Positions 20,230-29,429 of a stretch of 64,000 bases of DNA are shown one piece after another. The notes beneath the pieces are model-generated. The model had not been told where the DNA came from. It did no database searches and saw only the letters and a list, made by a program, of their open reading frames with translations. Origin of the DNA: Streptomyces atroolivaceus (GTDB taxonomy: Bacteria; Actinomycetota; Actinomycetes; Streptomycetales; Streptomycetaceae). The position numbers and the translations under genes were made by a program. The first letter of the stretch is position 1; each line of letters opens with the position of its first letter. The DNA is taken from the NCBI RefSeq assembly GCF_000717025.1, contig NZ_JNXG01000015.1, positions 234,088-298,087 of the forward strand, in the 5' to 3' direction.

Positions 20230-21231
20230 TCAGGGGGACAGTGCGGGAATGACCGTGGAACCGTAGGCGTCGATGGTCGCCTCCCGCGCGTCGTGCATGT
20301 TGTAGACCGCGAACTGGTCGACGCCCAGGTCGCGCAGGGCCTGGAGCTTCTCGATGTGGGCCTCGGCGGGCCCCAGCAGACAGAACCTGTCCACGATCTC
20401 GTCGGGCACGAAGGCCGTGTCCGGGTTCCCGGTGCGGCCGTGGTGGCTGTAGTCGTAGCCGGTGCGTGCGGCGATGTACGCGGTGAGGGCCTCGGGCACC
20501 AGGCCGGAGTGCTCCCCGTACCGTGCGACGAGGTCGGCCACGTGGTTGCCGACCATGCCGCCGAACCAGCGGCACTGTTCGCGGGCGTGGTCCAGGTCCT
20601 CACTCACATAGGCGGGGGCGGCGACGCAGATGGTGACGGCATCCGGGTCGCGCCCGGCTGCCGAAGCCGCGTCGCGTACCGCCTTGATCATCCATTCGGC
20701 GAGGTAGGGGTCGGCCAGCTGGAGGATGAAACCGTCGGCCTTCTGTCCGGCGAGTGCGAGGGCCTTGGGCCCGTATGCCGCCATCCAGACCGGCAGGCTG
20801 CCGCTCTTCACCCACGGGATCTGCACCGGCTGCCCGTCGACGGTGGCTTCGCGCCCCTCGGCGAGGTCCCGGATCACCTCGATGGCCTCACCCAGTCTGG
20901 CCAGTGTGTTGGGCTTGCGGCCCGCCACCCGCATCGCGCTGTCCCCGCGCCCGATGCCGCAGACGGTGCGGTTGCCGTACATCTCGTTGAGCGTGGCGAA
21001 GGTCGACGCGGTGACCTCCCAGGTACGGGTCCCCGGGTTCGTCACCATCGGCCCGACGACCATCCGCTCCGTGTGCTCCAGGATCCGGCTGTAGATGACG
21101 AAGGGCTCCTGCCACAGCACGGCCGAGTCGAAGGTCCAGCCGTAGCGGAAGCCGTTCCGCTCCGCGCGGCGCATGAGGCCGACGACGGCCGAGGCGGGCG
21201 GGTCGGTCTGGAGGACGAGTCCGAATTCCAT
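20230..21231 (-). CDS. LLM-class F420-dependent oxidoreductase
   Basis: A 333-residue TIM-barrel flavin/F420 enzyme of the luciferase-like family (MEFGLVLQTDPP start, GIGRGDSAMRVAGRKPN loop, LPVWMAAYGPKALALAGQKADGFI). The ATG at 21231 has GGAG eight bases upstream. To my knowledge this subfamily (CPS_4043-like) is usually encoded beside hydantoinase/dihydropyrimidinase genes in Streptomyces. Here it stands alone, 14 kb from the pyrimidine catabolic operon at 35.4-39.2 kb. The substrate is unknown. Confidence 0.87.
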   Translation of the reverse strand: MEFGLVLQTDPPASAVVGLMRRAERNGFRYGWTFDSAVLWQEPFVIYSRILEHTERMVVGPMVTNPGTRTWEVTASTFATLNEMYGNRTVCGIGRGDSAMRVAGRKPNTLARLGEAIEVIRDLAEGREATVDGQPVQIPWVKSGSLPVWMAAYGPKALALAGQKADGFILQLADPYLAEWMIKAVRDAASAAGRDPDAVTICVAAPAYVSEDLDHAREQCRWFGGMVGNHVADLVARYGEHSGLVPEALTAYIAARTGYDYSHHGRTGNPDTAFVPDEIVDRFCLLGPAEAHIEKLQALRDLGVDQFAVYNMHDAREATIDAYGSTVIPALSP

Positions 21232-21978
21232 GACAGATGCTCCTAGTCGAAGTACTGACACATGGCGCGCGGGTACGGCTGCCGTCACCGGACCGGCGGG
21301 TTCGCTGCCTGCCCCCTCACACCGAACTGTCGGCGTGCCCGGACAGGAGGACTGCGGGCGGTGCCCTCGGCGACGTGCGCCGGGCAGAGCCTTCCACATC
21401 GGCCGGCGCCCGGCCTGCTGCCACGGCCCCTCCGGCCGCGAGTCGCGGGGGGACAATCCTGGACCGCTTCCCCCGCTTTGGGAAGGGGCTGTCTACGCGC
21501 GAAGCTTTCGGCCGGTGTCCGCCTGGACGCCGATCCAGTCCTCCTCGGCGGTCCAGAGCCCTCCGCGGCTGGACCTCGCCCGATCCGGAACCCCGCGCCA
21601 TCCCTGCCGGGCCTACCGGACCCGCCCATGACCGAGGGCGTGAAGGGCCGACGACGTGAGCTTCCCGCGACTGCCTCGCCCGCCGTCAGTCACGGCGGCC
21701 GCGTGGAACGGCCGCGCGTCCCGCCCGACGACCACCGCGTCCGGGTCGCCCACCATGCGCGCCTCCGGCAGAGGCGCGGGCTCAGCCACGTCGCCCCGAC
21801 GGGGAGGCCCTGGGCCGAGGAGAGCCCTTGCCGCAAGGAGGATGGGACCACTTGACGGTATCGTTTGTGGCGTTTGGTCCCGGTACAAGCCACTTCGGCG
21901 CGGGCATCCCTGCCCCCGTCGCACCGGCGCTTTCCCGCACGTCTCACCGCACACGCGCTCCGAGCGGAAGGATCGACC
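21232..21978. other. Intergenic region without recognised gene
   Basis: There are 747 bp between the F420 oxidoreductase (leftward) and the alpha/beta hydrolase (rightward). Several open frames exist on both strands, but none has a ribosome-binding site with protein-like composition. It presumably holds divergent promoters and marks the left edge of the accessory block. Confidence 0.55.
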
Positions 21979-22809
21979 ATGGGCACGGTCACCACGATCG
22001 ACGGCACCGACATCTACTACAAGGACTGGGGCCCGCGCGACGCCCAGGCGATCGTGTTCCATCACGGCTGGCCGCTCAGCGCCGACGACTGGGACGCCCA
22101 GATGCTGTTCTTCCTCGCCCATGGCTATCGCGTGATCGCGCACGACCGGCGGGGCCACGGCCGGTCCTCCCAGAGCGCGACCGGGCACGACATGGACACC
22201 TACGCCGCCGACGTGTCGGTGCTGGCCGAAGCGCTCGACCTGCGGGGAGCCGTGCACATCGGCCACTCCACCGGCGGCGGCGAGGTCGCGCGGTACGTCG
22301 CCCGGGCCGAGCCCGGGCGGGTGGCGAAGGCCGTACTCGTCAGCGCGGTGCCACCGGTCATGGTGAAGTCCGCTTCGAATCCGGGCGGCCTGCCGATCGA
22401 GGTCTTCGACGGATTCCGCGCCGCCCTCGCCGCCAATCGCGCGCAGTTCTACGTCGAGGTGCCGTCCGGTCCGTTCTACGGGTTCAACCGTCCTGGTGCC
22501 GAGGTGTCGCAAGGCCTGATCGACAACTGGTGGAGGCAGGGCATGCGGGGCGCCGCCAATGCCCACTACGAGTGCATCAAGGCCTTCTCGGAGACAGACT
22601 TCACCGAGGACCTCAAGAAGATCGAGGTACCGGTCCTGGTCGCCCACGGCACGGACGACCAGATCGTCCCCTACGAGGACGCGGGCCCCCTGTCGGCGAA
22701 GCTCCTGCCGAACGGCAGGCTGAAGAGCTACGAGGGCTACCCCCACGGCATGCTCTCGACGCACCCGGAGGTCATCAACCCGGACCTGCTGGCCTTCGTG
22801 AAGGAGTAG
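21979..22809 (+). CDS. Alpha/beta hydrolase, non-heme chloroperoxidase type
   Basis: This 276-residue enzyme has the cofactor-free haloperoxidase/esterase hallmarks: [13 protein letters not shown] oxyanion region, [11 protein letters not shown], nucleophile S97 in GHSTGGGEV, the acid in HGTDDQIVP and the histidine in [11 protein letters not shown]. In vivo such enzymes hydrolyse esters or make peracids. It is preceded by GGAAGGA. It is the first gene of the accessory stress block. Confidence 0.9.
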   Translation: MGTVTTIDGTDIYYKDWGPRDAQAIVFHHGWPLSADDWDAQMLFFLAHGYRVIAHDRRGHGRSSQSATGHDMDTYAADVSVLAEALDLRGAVHIGHSTGGGEVARYVARAEPGRVAKAVLVSAVPPVMVKSASNPGGLPIEVFDGFRAALAANRAQFYVEVPSGPFYGFNRPGAEVSQGLIDNWWRQGMRGAANAHYECIKAFSETDFTEDLKKIEVPVLVAHGTDDQIVPYEDAGPLSAKLLPNGRLKSYEGYPHGMLSTHPEVINPDLLAFVKE

Positions 22810-22918
22810 GACTGCCGGGGGCCGCGCTGCCCCGGCCCGAGCCGGCACAGGACGACCCAGCGGGTCCGGTCCTATACGGAATCGTCTGCTCCCCCGGAGC
22901 CCGGGGTACGCGACCCCC

Positions 22919-23305
22919 ATGACCCTGGCACGCGCCTTTCCCGACAGCACGGCCGAGTGGTGGATCTATCTCGGCGTGCTGGTCCTCTACCTGCTCACCC
23001 GCTGGTTCCTTGCCTGGCGTCAGGCAAGGAAGGAGGGCGCCGAGCACCCCGTGCGGACCGCCTTCGAGGACGAGGACGCCGAGGAGACGAACACGGGAAC
23101 ACCCTCGACGGGGTCGTTCAGTTCCTACCGGCAGCTCATGGGGTTCGTCGGTGGTGCGATCGTGATCGTCCTGGTCGCCGCCCTGACCGAGGGAGGGCTG
23201 CAACTGACCCTCATGTGCACCCTGGTCCCCGTGATCGTCGTGCTGCTGGCCTACCTCGACTTCCGGCGCGCACGGACGCAGAGGCTCACACACCGGCACA
23301 CCTGA
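22919..23305 (+). CDS. Small three-helix membrane protein
   Basis: A 128-residue hypothetical protein. It has an N-terminal membrane helix (WWIYLGVLVLYLLTRWFL), an acidic cytoplasmic stretch rich in Glu/Thr (residues 45-70), then two helices (GFVGGAIVIVLVAAL and LTLMCTLVPVIVVLLAYL) and a basic tail. The ribosome-binding site is weak. No family is recognised. Confidence 0.65.
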   Translation: MTLARAFPDSTAEWWIYLGVLVLYLLTRWFLAWRQARKEGAEHPVRTAFEDEDAEETNTGTPSTGSFSSYRQLMGFVGGAIVIVLVAALTEGGLQLTLMCTLVPVIVVLLAYLDFRRARTQRLTHRHT

Positions 23306-23379
23306 CGTGGGCCGCCGGACTGCCCGGGGGAGTGGAACCGCGGCCCGGTGGCCCGTGATTCCGGCCGAACGCCGGAGAT

Positions 23380-23652
23380 TCAGAAGGGCGCTGGGCCGCT
23401 GCCCAGCACGGCCACCGCTCCTTGGCCGGGCGTCAGCCTGCCCTGCAGGACAAAGCGGCCTTCGTGTCCGTCCGGGAGACGCATGACTGCGGTGTCCGCG
23501 GTCAGGACCTCGAACATGTCCGCGTCCTCGTAGCCGGACAGGCTGCCACCCCAGGACATCGTCCCGTCCTGCCGGGTGCTGGAGAGGTCGGCTCGCATCG
23601 TCGCTTCGACGTCACCGGCCACTACGGTCACTGGTCCCTGGTAGGTCGTCAT
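23380..23652 (-). CDS. Small hypothetical protein, DUF4873-like beta protein
   Basis: A 90-residue protein beginning MTTYQGPVTVV, with alternating beta strands and W/G-rich turns (MSWGGSLSGYED). It resembles the short beta-barrel 'x-Y-x-GP' proteins found in many Streptomyces genomes. The match to DUF4873 is loose and from memory. There is no properly spaced ribosome-binding site, so it may be leaderless. Confidence 0.55.
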   Translation of the reverse strand: MTTYQGPVTVVAGDVEATMRADLSSTRQDGTMSWGGSLSGYEDADMFEVLTADTAVMRLPDGHEGRFVLQGRLTPGQGAVAVLGSGPAPF

Positions 23653-23854
23653 CCTCTCAGTGTGACCCGTGGGACGACGGCAGCGGAGTCACACGCCGGG
23701 TGTGGCGCTTCGTGGTTCTGCTCCGGCCTGACGGTGCGTGCGGTGGCGCCGACGACGGGGCCCTCTCGGCCGGGCGGCACCGGCTGCGCCCACCCGGGCG
23801 ACGCGGACCCGGACCGCGTTTCGCCAGGAGGCCGGGGCGGGCAGTGCGAGAACC

Positions 23855-24268
23855 ATGGGTGACTACGAAAAATCGATCACTGTGGCGGTGGCTCCGGCGC
23901 GTCTCTTCTCCTACCTTGCCGACGTGCAGCACCTGCCCCTCTACATGCCGCGGTTGACCTCTGTACGCCCCCACGGCGGTGACCAGGTCACCGTCACCGC
24001 CCACATCGATCCGCCCGACGCCCCCGAGCAGGACGTCACCAGCGAAGCCTGGATCCGCGTCGTGGAAGACGGCAAGAGCCTCGAATGGGGCGCACCCGGC
24101 CCCCACGACTACCACGGCCGACTGCATGTGACACCTGGTGAAGGCGCGGACACGTCGCAGCTCGACGTGCGGCTCCACACCGAGAGCGCCGAAGGACGAC
24201 AGATCGACGAAGGTCTGTTGGAAGCCCTGCGCGGAATCAGGAACGCCGTCGAATCCGCCGAACGCTGA
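23855..24268 (+). CDS. SRPBCC (START-like) family protein
   Basis: A 137-residue protein with the START-like start (YEKSITVAVAPARLFSYLADVQHLPLYMP) and a closing amphipathic helix (DEGLLEALRGIRNAVESAE). Such domains bind hydrophobic ligands in a deep pocket. The ATG lies inside the accessory block, between a small beta protein gene and the Rieske fusion gene. The ligand is unknown. Confidence 0.82.
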   Translation: MGDYEKSITVAVAPARLFSYLADVQHLPLYMPRLTSVRPHGGDQVTVTAHIDPPDAPEQDVTSEAWIRVVEDGKSLEWGAPGPHDYHGRLHVTPGEGADTSQLDVRLHTESAEGRQIDEGLLEALRGIRNAVESAER

Positions 24269-24382
24269 CCCACGCCGGGTGGCTCCCCCGGCCCGCAGGT
24301 GTGGCCTTCCCACACCCCCTCCCATCGGGGGGTTGTTGCCGCCGGGCCGTTACGGGCACAGCCGAACGGTTACCCGGCTTGT

Positions 24383-25354
24383 ATGGATGAAATGCCTGAA
24401 CTCAAGAGTCGCGGCCATGCCGTCGGCAAGGCGCTCCGGGGGGTGAGGAGCCTGCTGCCGTCGACGCTGGGACCCGGTCGGATCCTTCGCGGCATGGACC
24501 GACTCGAGCACGCCACCGTGCTCGACCCACTGGCCCGGCTGGTGAGTGGCCGTGTACGGGCCCTTCCTCTGGGTTCCTTGCGGGATGTGCTGCACGGACA
24601 CTGGCTGGGTCACCCTGCCCACCCGGTGCTGGTGGAGGTTCCGATCGGCACCTGGCTCTCCGCGGCCGTACTCGACTGCCTCCCCGGGCAGCACAGGGCC
24701 GCGTCCGCCCTGATCGGCGTGGGGATCGGTGCCGCTGCGCCGGCTGCCCTGACGGGCTGGGTCGACTGGGCGGAGCAGGGGCCTCGGCAGAAGCGCGTAG
24801 GGCTCGTGCACGCCGTAGTGAACGGCACAGCCGTGGTCTTGTACAGCGGGTCGCTGGTCGCTCGTATCCGTGGACGTTCCGGCTTGGGGAAGTCACTGGG
24901 GTTCGCGGGGCTGTCCTTGGTCGGGCTCGGCAGTGCACTGGGCGGCCACTTGGCCTACCGGCAGGCGTCGGGGGCCAATCACGCGGAATCCGTCCCGTCC
25001 TTGGTACGGGCGGGGTGGCATGACATCGGCGCCGTCACCGACTTCGAGGCCGGCCGGCCGTTCCGGCGCCACGTCGACGAAGTTCCCGTGGTGGTCGTAC
25101 GTGAAGCCGACGACGTGCATGTCCTCGCTGATGCGTGCAGTCACAGGGGAGGCCCGCTGTCCGGAGGCACTGTGCGCGACGGCTGCGTGCGTTGCCCGTG
25201 GCATGACAGTGTCTTCCGTCTCGCGGACGGATGGAACGTACACGGGCCCGCCACCGCACCTCAGCCGGCCTTCGACGCGCGAGTTGTGGGCGCCCGCGTG
25301 GAGGTGAGACTGCGCGATCCGGAGCCCGGCCTTTCCGCCGAAGTGCCGGAATGA
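24383..25354 (+). CDS. DUF2231-Rieske [2Fe-2S] fusion membrane protein
   Basis: A 323-residue protein with two parts. Residues about 60-200 are a four-helix DUF2231-type membrane domain (GHPAHPVLVEVPIGTW). Residues about 215-315 are a Rieske domain with cluster ligands CSHRGG and CPWHDSVF, spaced as usual. It would be an electron carrier tethered to the membrane, probably serving redox stress or an unidentified oxidase. I chose the ATG at 24383, although the frame is open further upstream. Confidence 0.88.
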   Translation: MDEMPELKSRGHAVGKALRGVRSLLPSTLGPGRILRGMDRLEHATVLDPLARLVSGRVRALPLGSLRDVLHGHWLGHPAHPVLVEVPIGTWLSAAVLDCLPGQHRAASALIGVGIGAAAPAALTGWVDWAEQGPRQKRVGLVHAVVNGTAVVLYSGSLVARIRGRSGLGKSLGFAGLSLVGLGSALGGHLAYRQASGANHAESVPSLVRAGWHDIGAVTDFEAGRPFRRHVDEVPVVVVREADDVHVLADACSHRGGPLSGGTVRDGCVRCPWHDSVFRLADGWNVHGPATAPQPAFDARVVGARVEVRLRDPEPGLSAEVPE

Positions 25355-25847
25355 CACCGGCACGCCCTCGGCCGGCCTGCCGGAAGCACTGGCTCGCGGG
25401 GAGTCCGCGCGGGTGTGAATCGGTAGTGGCCGCGCACAAGCGCGGGCCGTTCAGCAACCAGGTCCCTGGACGAGGCGTAGCGGACCGTTCTGGACCACCT
25501 CGCAGGAGCGTGGCCGCGGCTGGGTCCGTTGCACTCGGTACGAAGCGCTACCGCAGGGCTTCGGCGTGGCCGGCGAAGCTGTGCAGCGGCCCCGTTCGCC
25601 TCTCGGGGGCTCCGCCCCAGGCGCTCACTGCTTGTGCGGTCGTTCATGCGGCTTGGACTGTTTCGTCGTGCCGACGGCGCGGACCGCTCCGGGGACCGGT
25701 CCGCGCCGTCGGCGAGCAGGTGACTGAGCAACTGTCCGGGGCCAGCGGTGAGCGGGGACCATCCTGCACACGCAAGCCGAGCGCGGAGAAAGCTTGAACA
25801 AGTGCGCTCCTGCGCCCAGTTCCCTCAGCGGGTGAGCCGAGCGGAGT
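25355..25847. other. Intergenic region with strong hairpin
   Basis: There are 493 bp between the convergent Rieske fusion and hsp18 remnant. No supported gene is present; a perfect 17-bp hairpin lies at 25670-25713. Confidence 0.6.
25670..25713. terminator. Perfect 17-bp stem terminator
   Basis: Inverted repeat gccgacggcgcggaccg (25670-25686) and its exact complement (25697-25713) with a 10-base loop, between convergent genes. It probably terminates transcription from both sides. Confidence 0.8.
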
Positions 25848-26284
25848 TCAGGTACCGAGCTGCTTGTGCGCGGCCGCTCCGCCGAGGGCGATCTTGCGGG
25901 GCTTGGCTCGCTCGGCGATCGGGATCCGCAGGGTCAGAGCACCCCTGCGTCGTAGTCGGCCCTGATGCGCTCCGTGTCCAGGGTGTCAGCCAGGGCGAGT
26001 TGGCGGGAGAACACGCCCACCGGCCGCTCGGAGAGCTCCACCCGCACGTCCTCGCCCACCGACACCGGCCGGCGCTCCGCCTTGACGGTGAGCATGTTCC
26101 GTTCGACGTCGATGTCGATCGCGTCCTTCGCGACACCGGGCAGGTCGAGGGCGACGACGTACTCCTCGCCCTCCCTGTAGGCGTCCGTCGGCATCACCGA
26201 CGGCTTGGACCAGGTGCCGGACGCGCCCATGAACTGCTGGGCGAGACGGTCGAGTTCGCGGAACGGGTCAGTGCGCCTCAACAT
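25848..26284 (-). pseudogene. hsp18: Hsp20/hsp18 small heat-shock protein, frameshifted near the C-terminus
   Basis: Reading leftward from ATG 26284 (with GGAGGTG upstream) gives an Hsp20 alpha-crystallin domain: LRRTDPFRELDRLAQQF start, YVVALDLPGVAKDAIDI and RADYDAGVL. At 25936-25939 the sequence reads gtgctctgaccctg where the family needs gtgctgaccctg. This two-base CT duplication creates an immediate TGA at 25934. Downstream, in the shifted frame, the missing end is intact: TLRIPIAERAKPRKIALGG...KQLGT, ending at 25848. The truncated 117-residue product lacks the last beta strand and the IPI (IxI) tail used for oligomerisation. A sequencing error would look the same. Confidence 0.85.
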
Positions 26285-26349
26285 CGCGAAAACACCTCCA
26301 CCGGTCAGGCAGAAACCGCCAATGCGCTTCGTCCGAAACCGTTGTAGCA

Positions 26350-26394
26350 TGTCATCGAAACGATGACAACTCCATTGTCGTCGGAAGGGTGACA
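26350..26394. promoter_or_regulatory. Tandem RheA-type operators between hsp18 and rheA
   Basis: Site 1 (26350-26368) is TGTCATC-GAAAC-GATGACA, a perfect match to the TGTCATC-N5-GATGACA repeat described for S. albus RheA. Site 2 (26376-26394) is TGTCGTC-GGAAG-GGTGACA, with the same geometry and some mismatches, centred 26 bp away. Both lie between the divergent hsp18 and rheA starts, so RheA should repress both genes. Confidence 0.85.
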
Positions 26395-26410
26395 TCGTGA
26401 AGGAGCCTCC

Positions 26411-27100
26411 ATGAACCCATCCCCGTCAGCGGGTGAGCGCACGTCGTTCTCTGCGGTCGTAACCGCGCTGAGCGCCATCGATGAGGCCGTTCGGGCTGCT
26501 GCCCGGACACCGGCACCGGGATCGAGAGCGGACGACGAGCCGGCCAGTGCCGAGCAGGCACTGGCCTCTCTGCTCCTGCTGCGCGAGCTGCGCGACCAGC
26601 TGGCCTCGTGGGAGCCCGGGCTGATCGAGACGGCCCGCGCGGCAGGCTCCAGCTGGGCCGACCTCGCCCACCCCCTCGGCGTCGCCAGCCGACAGGCAGC
26701 TGAACGCCGCTACCTGCGCGTACGCCCCGGAGCTCCAGGCGCCACCGGCGAACAGCGCGTGCAAGCCACCCGCAGCCACCGCGCCGCCGACCGTACCGTC
26801 ACCACCTGGGCCCGGGACAATTCCGCTGATCTGCGCCAGCTGGCCGGCCAGATCACCGCCCTGACCGACCTCCCCGAGTCCCCCGTCACCCGGCTGACCG
26901 ACGCCCTCGCCGACAACGACGCGGCCAAGCTCATCGGCCCACTGACAGACACCCACGAGCACCTGACAACCGACCACCCGGACCTGGCGGCCCGCATCGA
27001 CCGTGTCACCCGCCGCACCGACCGGCTGCGGCAGGACAGCGACGAGCAGCGGGCCACAACCGATCAGCGGCGACCAGCCTCCGGCGCCGGGGGCCGATGA
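26411..27100 (+). CDS. rheA: RheA-type heat-sensing repressor of hsp18
   Basis: A 229-residue regulator divergent from hsp18, close in length to the S. albus repressor RheA. An HTH-like segment (SSWADLAHPLGVASRQAAERRYLRVRP, residues about 76-102) follows a helical N-terminus. The C-terminal half is helical and charged, plausible for dimerisation and thermosensing. GGAG lies five bases before the ATG. Its operators overlap the shared promoter region. In S. albus, RheA loses DNA binding reversibly on heating. The assignment rests on context, operators and length rather than an alignment. Confidence 0.8.
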   Translation: MNPSPSAGERTSFSAVVTALSAIDEAVRAAARTPAPGSRADDEPASAEQALASLLLLRELRDQLASWEPGLIETARAAGSSWADLAHPLGVASRQAAERRYLRVRPGAPGATGEQRVQATRSHRAADRTVTTWARDNSADLRQLAGQITALTDLPESPVTRLTDALADNDAAKLIGPLTDTHEHLTTDHPDLAARIDRVTRRTDRLRQDSDEQRATTDQRRPASGAGGR

Positions 27101-27175
27101 CGACGGCCGCGTCCGGCCGGCCCGGGACCCGACGGCTGGTCCCCGCAGAGCAGGCGACCGCACGTGCCCGGCGCC

Positions 27176-27742
27176 CTACACGTGCAGGTCGCGATGGGCT
27201 ACGCGGAACACGATGCCCTTCGCCTGCTGCGAGGGGCGCTGCTGCTCTCCGTGGAGCGCGTTCAGAACCACGATCCCAGCGGTCAGCGCGGGAATGGCCC
27301 ACTGCACCAGAGCCAGATGCTTCTGCGCCTGTTTCACGTCGACGGGGTGCTTGGCAGCCTTCTCCATGTCCTCGGGGTTGGGAGAACTGGCGAGATCGAC
27401 TTTCTTCCCCAGGACACCGGCGTAAGCGGTGGCGGCCAGAGCGGCACCAGTCAGTACCGTCTTCGCCACCGTCGCACCCGCGACACCCTTCTGATTCTGG
27501 ACACGGGCGCGATTGGCTGCGAGCAGCCCCGTCCCCCCGATCAGATGAGCACCGATGGCCAGGGCGTTGACGGGCGCCCACTTGGCCCAGCCGGCACTGG
27601 CGATCCGCGCGGTGGCGGCTTCGGTCGCGCCCTCCTGCTCGGCGGCGCCGTTCAGGCCGACGGCGCCCATGAGGGAGCCACCGAACCAGGCCCCCAGGCC
27701 CAGGTCGTGCATACTGCGCAAAACGGTATTACGTTCCGACAT
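27176..27742 (-). CDS. Four-helix membrane protein of unknown function
   Basis: A 188-residue protein starting MSERNTVLRSMHDLGLGAWFGGSLMGAVGLNGAA, with about four hydrophobic helices (LGAWFGGSLMGAVGL, NALAIGAHLIGGTGLLAA, TVLTGAALAATAYAGVLG, LALVQWAIPALTAGIVVL). GAGGA lies seven bases before the ATG. It is convergent with rheA. Similar proteins are common in Streptomyces stress islands, but no function is known to me. Confidence 0.75.
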   Translation of the reverse strand: MSERNTVLRSMHDLGLGAWFGGSLMGAVGLNGAAEQEGATEAATARIASAGWAKWAPVNALAIGAHLIGGTGLLAANRARVQNQKGVAGATVAKTVLTGAALAATAYAGVLGKKVDLASSPNPEDMEKAAKHPVDVKQAQKHLALVQWAIPALTAGIVVLNALHGEQQRPSQQAKGIVFRVAHRDLHV

Positions 27743-28106
27743 GCTGAATCCTCGTTCCGGCGGACTGCGAACTGCGGACAGCGCTGAACGCGCACCCTGT
27801 GAGGCTCCGTCACTGAGCACGGGGATGCGACACGGGTGACCCACACGAGCGAAACAAGGCCCGCATCTCCGGGTTTCGCCGGCCGGCGAGTCGTACGACG
27901 GCGTACCGTCCGCCCCGTCGAACCGAAGGCGGTCGACAACGCACCTTCGCCCCCGTCCTCCCGCGCCGGTCAGCAGAGCGCAGTGACGCGGCCCCAAGGG
28001 GCCGAAGCCCGATCAGCGCGTTGGCCGGGCGCGAGCGGCCGCCAGGTGTGACTGGCCGCAGCCAGGTTCCGGCCGCCCGCTTGAGGACGCCGCAACGTGG
28101 AACCAG
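27743..28106. other. Divergent intergenic region, membrane protein / permease
   Basis: 364 bp with no supported gene. It should contain the divergent promoters. I see no clear operator. Confidence 0.5.
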
Positions 28107-29429
28107 GTGAGCATGAACAGCAGCGCAGAAGATGACATGGGACTCCCCGAATCGCCGCTCAAACGCACGCTGACCACGCCGCTTCTCTACTTCTTCATCC
28201 TCGGTGACGTACTGGGCGCCGGCGTATACGTGCTCGTGGGACAGGTGGCGGCGGAGTCCGGGGGCGCGGTGTGGGTCCCTCTGGCCGTGGCCCTCGGCCT
28301 GGCTCTGCTGACGGCCTCCTCGTACGCGGAACTCGCCACGAAGTACCCGCGGGCCGGTGGCGCCTCGCACTACACCACGTTGGCCTACGGTCCGTTCGTC
28401 GGGTTCTTCGCGGGATTCTGCATGCTGGCCGCCGGCGTCGTGTCCGTGGCCGCCCTCGCCCGTGGGTTCGGCGGTGACTACCTCAGTGTCTTCGTCTCGT
28501 TGCCCGTGGCACTGGTAGCACTGCTGTTCCTCGGCGCCCTGGCCCTTCTCAACGCCCGAGGCATCAGCGAATCGACGCGGGCCAACGTGGTCGCGACCGT
28601 CATCGAAGTCGGCGGCCTCGTGCTGGTCATCGGCCTCGGTGCATGGGTGGTGCTGCGCGGTGACGGGGACGTGGGCCGTCTGACACAGCTCGGCACGGCC
28701 GAGCACTCTCCGGCTGCCGCTGTGCTGAGCGGATCCGTCCTGGCCTTCTACTCCTTCGTCGGCTTCGAGACCTCCGTCAACGTGGCCGAGGAGACCCGCG
28801 ATCCTCGGCGGTCGTACCCCCGCGCCCTGTTCGGCGCACTGGCCACCGCCGGCGTGGTCTACGCGCTGGTCGGCGCCGCGGCCAGTTCCGCAGTACGCAC
28901 GAGCGCGCTCGTGCAGTCCAGTGGGCCGCTGCTCAGCGTCGTCGAGGTCGCAGGCGGCGTACCGACACGGCTCTTCAGCGTGATCGCCCTGATCGCCGTG
29001 GCCAACGGCGCGTTGCTGACCGGCATCATGTCTTCCCGGCTGGCGTACGGCATGGCCCGCGACGGGCTGCTGCCACGGTTCCTGACGAAGGTTCTGCCCG
29101 GCCGGCGCACTCCCTGGGCCGCCATCGCGACGACCACCCTGCTCTCACTGCTGCTCGCTGTGACCGGCGACGTAGCCGCACTCGCCTCGACGCTGGTGCT
29201 GCTGCTCCTCGTCGTCTTCTTCCTGGTCAACACAGCGGTGCTACGACTCCGCGGCGATGCTGTGCCCCATGACCACTTCACGACCCCGACGACAGTTGCC
29301 CTGCTCGGCGCGGCGTCGTGTGTGCTGCTCGCCACACAGATCGAAGGCGAGGTGTGGATCCGGGGGCTGATCGTGCTGGCCGTCGGCGTGCTCCTGGCGT
29401 GGGTCGCGTCCCGACGCCGCCGGAAGTGA
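28107..29429 (+). CDS. APC-superfamily amino acid permease
   Basis: A 440-residue integral membrane transporter with 12 or so helices. The unwound first helix carries GDVLGAGVYVLVGQVA, and helix 6 carries AFYSFVGFETSVNVAEE, both typical of cationic/neutral amino-acid permeases of the APC family. It would exchange or import amino acids by proton or antiport coupling. The start may be GTG 28107 or ATG 28113; the ribosome-binding site does not decide. Confidence 0.88.
   Translation: MSMNSSAEDDMGLPESPLKRTLTTPLLYFFILGDVLGAGVYVLVGQVAAESGGAVWVPLAVALGLALLTASSYAELATKYPRAGGASHYTTLAYGPFVGFFAGFCMLAAGVVSVAALARGFGGDYLSVFVSLPVALVALLFLGALALLNARGISESTRANVVATVIEVGGLVLVIGLGAWVVLRGDGDVGRLTQLGTAEHSPAAAVLSGSVLAFYSFVGFETSVNVAEETRDPRRSYPRALFGALATAGVVYALVGAAASSAVRTSALVQSSGPLLSVVEVAGGVPTRLFSVIALIAVANGALLTGIMSSRLAYGMARDGLLPRFLTKVLPGRRTPWAAIATTTLLSLLLAVTGDVAALASTLVLLLLVVFFLVNTAVLRLRGDAVPHDHFTTPTTVALLGAASCVLLATQIEGEVWIRGLIVLAVGVLLAWVASRRRRK

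Noticed and set aside
21262..21855. Possible small gene between the F420 oxidoreductase and the hydrolase
   Set aside because: Arg/Pro/Gly-rich translation, no ribosome-binding site and no signal or membrane pattern; treated as non-coding.
25231..25797. Open frames around the 25.5-kb intergenic region as a transposase or mobile-element remnant
   Set aside because: No DDE or tyrosine-recombinase motif and no terminal repeats could be found; only a terminator-like hairpin is supported.
25934..25940. Programmed frameshift in hsp18
   Set aside because: There is no slippery heptamer or downstream pseudoknot at the site, and a CT duplication explains the shift more simply.
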